The notes under the pieces were generated by a model. It did no database searches. It was not told the origin of the DNA and saw only the letters and a list, made by a program, of their open reading frames with translations. A program made the translations under genes and the position numbers. 64,000 nt of DNA from Effrenium voratum (taxonomy: Eukaryota > Sar > Dinophyceae > Suessiales > Symbiodiniaceae): positions 895,288 through 959,287 of the forward strand of contig CAUJNA010000469.1 of the NCBI GenBank assembly GCA_963377175.1, given 5' to 3'. Below are positions 60,483-64,000 of the stretch, piece after piece. Position 1 is the stretch's first letter. Every line of letters begins with the position of its first letter.

Positions 60483-60885
60483 GAGATACATGAAAGGCGG
60501 CTGAGCATTTTGTTGGCTTGGCCACGTCCGTGCTTCAGCCTATAGCCTCTTCTCGGGTGGGTTGTTTGAAATGCATGACACTATCCCCGCAATCTTTTGT
60601 TGACTCTGGCATTCTCTCGGTCTAGGATGAGCCATAACTCCATATGCCTCTTGCTTTCTAAGTGCGATCTGCGTGTCAAGTTCTCAATGCCTCTCAATGG
60701 ACCCCCCCCAGAAAAAAAAAAAAAAAAAAAAACAAGACGATGGTTTTCCTGTTGGTTTCCACTTAAAACCACAAACAATGGGCACCCCCCAAGAAAGACA
60801 GACCCACATGTATTCTCCGTAACACTGCGCTCCCTCTCCAAGGACCCGCGCCTGGGGCGTGGCCAGGCGCAAGGCATTGCTTGAG

Positions 60886-60986
60886 GACAGCGAGAAGACC
60901 TGCAGGCACTCCTGGAACGGCGCCTGGATCCTTACAGCCTCGGATCCGCGAGCGCATCCGCGAGCGCATCCGGCAAAGCCCATCCG
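60886..60986 (+). CDS. Possible plus-strand host exon
   Basis: 101 nt between CTTGAG|GA and CATCCG|GTGAAA. It encodes QREDLQALLERRLDPYSLGS, then a duplicated Ala-Ser motif from a tandem 12-mer GCGAGCGCATCC. The opposite strand is also open, so confidence is low. Confidence 0.35.
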
Positions 60987-61775
60987 GTGAAAACATGAGA
61001 GCGACTTCCCAGCCAGTAGCCACCAACAGGTGGTTTGTGGTTTAAGCAGCCTGGAAGGCGCTATGTTTGCGGTTGGCTCTGCCTTCCTTAGATCCACCAA
61101 AGTGGGAGGTGGTGTAGATGATCAAGGTGTTGAATGGGCTCTTCAACCAATGAAAAACATGGTGCAACCACCGTGTTGACTAACTCAGCAACAGTTTCTT
61201 CCAACTTGCAAATTTTATGATGGGTGTATTGCCTGAAGTGCCCCGAGATTGCCCCTCTATGCATTTCTCCGACCCCATATGCAGCAGTGCCGAGCTAGGA
61301 ACATGTACTTGAGTCAACTTGAGTCCTTGATATTCAGCAATCGATGCTCCGCAAACACATGTGCACACATGTCGCACTAGTCGATGCGCCCCTCAAATCC
61401 CAGAAGCGTGGATTGCATCATGAGCCTTACGCGGTCTCCTGGCCTCAAAAAGTCAAGATTGGCACAACAAGCCTCCTGGCGCGTCCAACCCGCAACAGCA
61501 TCTCCGACTCCCAACGTCGGAGTTTTGCCGGCACGGGGCAGTTCTGAGAGGCCAGATGACACCAAGCCATTGCCACAAGGGCCGGTCCCTTTCCTCTGTT
61601 CAAAACCGCTTTCTCTCGCTCCGCGGCTTCCTTTTCTCTCTACTGGTTACTCTTTTTTCTATTTCTTGCTTTTTCCCCCTTTTTTCCAATCCGCCCCCTG
61701 GTTTCCACCTGGACGCCCCCCAGTGACAAAAGCCCCCCAGGCCCCAGACGCGTCCGCGCGCGCGCATGCGCCCGC

Positions 61776-61886
61776 CTCGGGCGTGCGGACCCCGGCGAGG
61801 CCGTTGAAGAAAGCCTCGAGGCCCTCCTCGCTCACCGTGGCGCGGCGCTCCACTCGGTGGCCCCATGCCACGAAGATCCCCGACTC
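61776..61886 (-). CDS. Host exon, unknown product, upstream of the retroelement
   Basis: 111 nt, 37 codons, phase 0, between CGCCCCAG|GAG and CCCGAG|GCG (GC donor). It encodes ESGIFVAWGHRVERRATVSE and 17 more residues. It is on the same strand as the methyltransferase gene on the far side of the retroelement, so it could be an upstream exon of that gene or of another. Confidence 0.55.
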
Positions 61887-61915
61887 CTGGGGCGGAAACG
61901 AGGCCCCAAACACTT

Positions 61916-61957
61916 GGGTGTCTTTGGGCTTTGGACGCCCCACAAAAGCCCGAAGGA
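61916..61957 (+). repeat. Palindromic repeat GTCTTTGGGCTTTGGACGCCCC
   Basis: Contains TTTGGGCTTT and CAAAAGCCCGAA, which can pair around GGACGCCCCA. Copies lie at 61993-62026, 62056-62093 and 62368-62408, all in the same orientation within 500 bp. Confidence 0.8.
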
Positions 61958-62639
61958 GGCTGGAATGCAGTGATAAATCCAACTTTCGGTAGTCTTTGGG
62001 CTTTGGACGCCCCACGAATAAGCGCAAACGCAACAAACACATGGAATAGTGGAGTGCTTAAAATGGACACCCCACAAAAGCCCGAACAAAAAAGGAATGG
62101 AGTGATTCGGCAAAAAACGCCACTTGGTTGCTGGCGAGACCCCCCTGCAAAAAGCTTGTCACTTTTTGTGGGTCCAATGGAATACCCGTTTCCCAAAAAG
62201 TTAAAGTCCAAAGATCCAAGCGTATAATGTTGACTCCATATTAATCAACCCAAGTTCATTAATAGGGGGCGGCCCAGGGTTTAGTGGGGATCATCACTTT
62301 TGGAGGGGATCACCCGCTGTTAATAAACTGGGGTTGGTTTACATGGGGTCAGCCATAAAGAACAATGGTGTCTTTGGGGTTTGGACACCCCACAAAAGCC
62401 CGAACGAGAATGTGGCCATCTTACCTTCAGGAACCTAGGACTGCTTTGATCTCCAGGGAAGCTCGTGCACGTTTGAGCATGCAGGAAAGCAAAGAAAGCC
62501 CTAATGAAAACGGAAACGCAAGGTTCAGAAAGCCAACAAAAGGCTTAAATGAGGCAAACCCAAAGGAAACACAGAAACAGGGACGGCAAAGAAACCATGC
62601 AATCAACAAATTAGCACGAAGGAACGTTACAAGATAGAT

Positions 62640-63060
62640 GACACCAAATACAGCCAGCTTCCCTTTTGCTAGACCTCCAATGAACAGGGGCTTCCATTGA
62701 GTTTGCCGTTGCACCAGCTTTTTCACCAAGCAAACCACCAGGACCCTGTTGACCTCCCTCTGATTCATCCATTATAGTGACCTCCTCTAAATTGCCTTGA
62801 AGCGAACACACACACACACCCAAGAAAGAGAGACCCCCTCAAAGCATGCTTTACCCGGATCCTCTACATCAGCTTGCAAAGGCCCAAATGGGTGTCTTTT
62901 GAATTGCACCCCCGATGTGGGGGGGACTTCAACATGAAATTGTTGCCATTGTCCTAACAGGCCCTTGTGCTACAGTGGGCAAGATCCAGGTACCCTCAAA
63001 AACCAACCACGGCCAAATCTCTGGATGGACACGACCCAAGTAGTTACCCTCAAAACCCCA
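62640..63060. other. Non-coding stretch
   Basis: Nothing beyond short AT- and CA-rich patches was seen. Confidence 0.4.
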
Positions 63061-63062
63061 AC

Positions 63063-63274
63063 TTTGCGACTTTCAAGGCCCAGCGCGCCCCATCGAACTC
63101 CGAGCTCCTCCACCTCGTGCTTGCGCCGGCTGTGGCGGCGCAGCTCCACGCAGACCCCGTCCACCACCGCCACGGCCATGGCCACGGCCAGCTCCGTGAC
63201 CTCGGAGTGCTCCGAAACGGCGCGGATCCAACGGCCGGGGCACCCCGGAAGGTTGGACCCATGGACCCAAGATA
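63063..63274 (-). CDS. Host exon, unknown product
   Basis: The minus frame encodes RAVSEHSEVTELAVAMAVAV, then VDGVCVELRRHSRRKHEVEE and a short tail. The acceptor TTCAGCAG|TA and donor AAA|GTTGGG are plausible. The opposite strand is also open but His-rich and less convincing. Confidence 0.45.
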
Positions 63275-64000
63275 CTGCTGAATATATGTTGTCGTGTTTG
63301 TCTAACCCAGCTATGACCCAGCTACTTGGAATATATGCTGGAGATCTGGTTTGAATATATATATATATATATACACATATATATATATATATATCAGGTG
63401 GCTCCAACTTTGGTCCCAGTGATCGTATGGACCTCCGGCAGGTGGGTTGTTTCCTTGTGGGCTGCATTTGAGACCATCCAAAAACGGAGCCAGTTTGGAG
63501 AAACCCGTGGTACTTGAGAAAGGGGTTCTTTGCTTTATTTAACACCATCCAAAACGGTGCGACACGTTGCCCAACTTGACTCGGGCCAACAAAGTAGCCC
63601 GGATGGCTGATACCAACAATGACGGGCGAAATCGGGACATGACACAGCTTTACTTCACCCAAAATCATGCAGAATCTCTGAGTTAAAGGACACACAGTTG
63701 GGCATTCCCTGTGAGGTACTCAGAGCTCCCTCCCACTCTTAGAAGCTGCCCTTGAAAAACTGGCAGGTCTCTATCTAAATGCTACCAAGCTCCATCAGGC
63801 GAATATCGTAGGGTGCTAATTTCAGACCACGGAAAATGAGAAAGCCAGTGTATCCGTGACAATTCAGTACAACCACGCCAAATGACCATCGCGCACAATT
63901 CAACCATGCGCCGACCATTTTTCGCTGCAGCTGGAACCTTTTCAACCTGCGGAGGTATTTTTTCTAGGGGCACCTTCCCCATTCTTTCCAAGGATCCTTC

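Noticed and set aside
1..64000. CRISPR array or prokaryotic operon
   Set aside because: No regularly spaced identical repeats with unique spacers, no ribosome-binding-site-led gene runs, and clear eukaryotic splice signals.

Overview
The window looks like nuclear DNA of a dinoflagellate, most likely of the Symbiodiniaceae. Inferred exons are short, acceptors are almost always AG followed by G, and donors are a mix of GT, GC and GA, as known for that group. Simple and degenerate repeats are abundant, and a very large Ty1/copia-type retroelement is present. No prokaryotic signal, rRNA, tRNA gene or CRISPR array was seen. All function calls were made by reading motifs by eye; no search was run.

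Region 1 (1-36,543) is host DNA. Only short coding islands on the minus strand can be supported. About 4.7-10.2 kb holds a chain of small coiled-coil exons ending in an exon rich in TPRES-like repeats. Isolated good exons lie at 11.5, 12.2, 16.2 and 19.7 kb. Between about 35.8 and 26.0 kb lies a multi-exon gene for an FtsJ/CMTR-type RNA 2'-O-methyltransferase: the SAM motif, GADGTGD, ADGGFS, catalytic GGRFICK and VVKPMASR-ERYLVAFGF all occur in order, and the core exon phases fit. The rest is intron or intergenic sequence with a 1.36 kb TTGG/TTGGTGGG array, a degenerate TTTAGGG tract, minisatellites, microsatellites, a tRNA-like SINE family, MITEs with target duplications and several other dispersed repeats.

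Region 2 (36,544-60,482) is one 23.9 kb LTR retrotransposon on the minus strand, about four to five times the usual copia size. Its 319-bp LTRs are identical. In sense order it carries a huge Gag with two Cys-rich modules and two CCCH zinc fingers; a -1 slip site at the gag stop (U5AG); a protease ORF; an integrase ORF; and a pol ORF with a DNA-methyltransferase-like module, a complete dUTPase, reverse transcriptase and copia RNase H. A separate intact ORF of 2,978 codons sits where retroviruses keep env; it shows no membrane segment and has a possible ADP-ribosyltransferase-like patch and an RS/RD-rich tail.

The most striking signal is a family of dispersed mini-hairpins that runs through this element. 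On the + strand the core is CC-TA(A/T/C)C-GG, with 49 exact copies by hand count against about one expected. The flanks are complementary in 42 of 49, and about twenty more copies keep the same loop with a different stem. All lie on the same strand. The loop is fixed while the stem covaries, which points to selection on RNA (or single-strand DNA) structure, perhaps a multi-site RNA packaging or protein-binding code.

Region 3 (60,483-64,000) returns to host DNA. It has minus-strand exons at 61.8 and 63.1 kb, one possible plus-strand exon at 60.9 kb, and palindromic repeats. The retroelement may therefore sit inside a host gene or between two host genes on the same strand.
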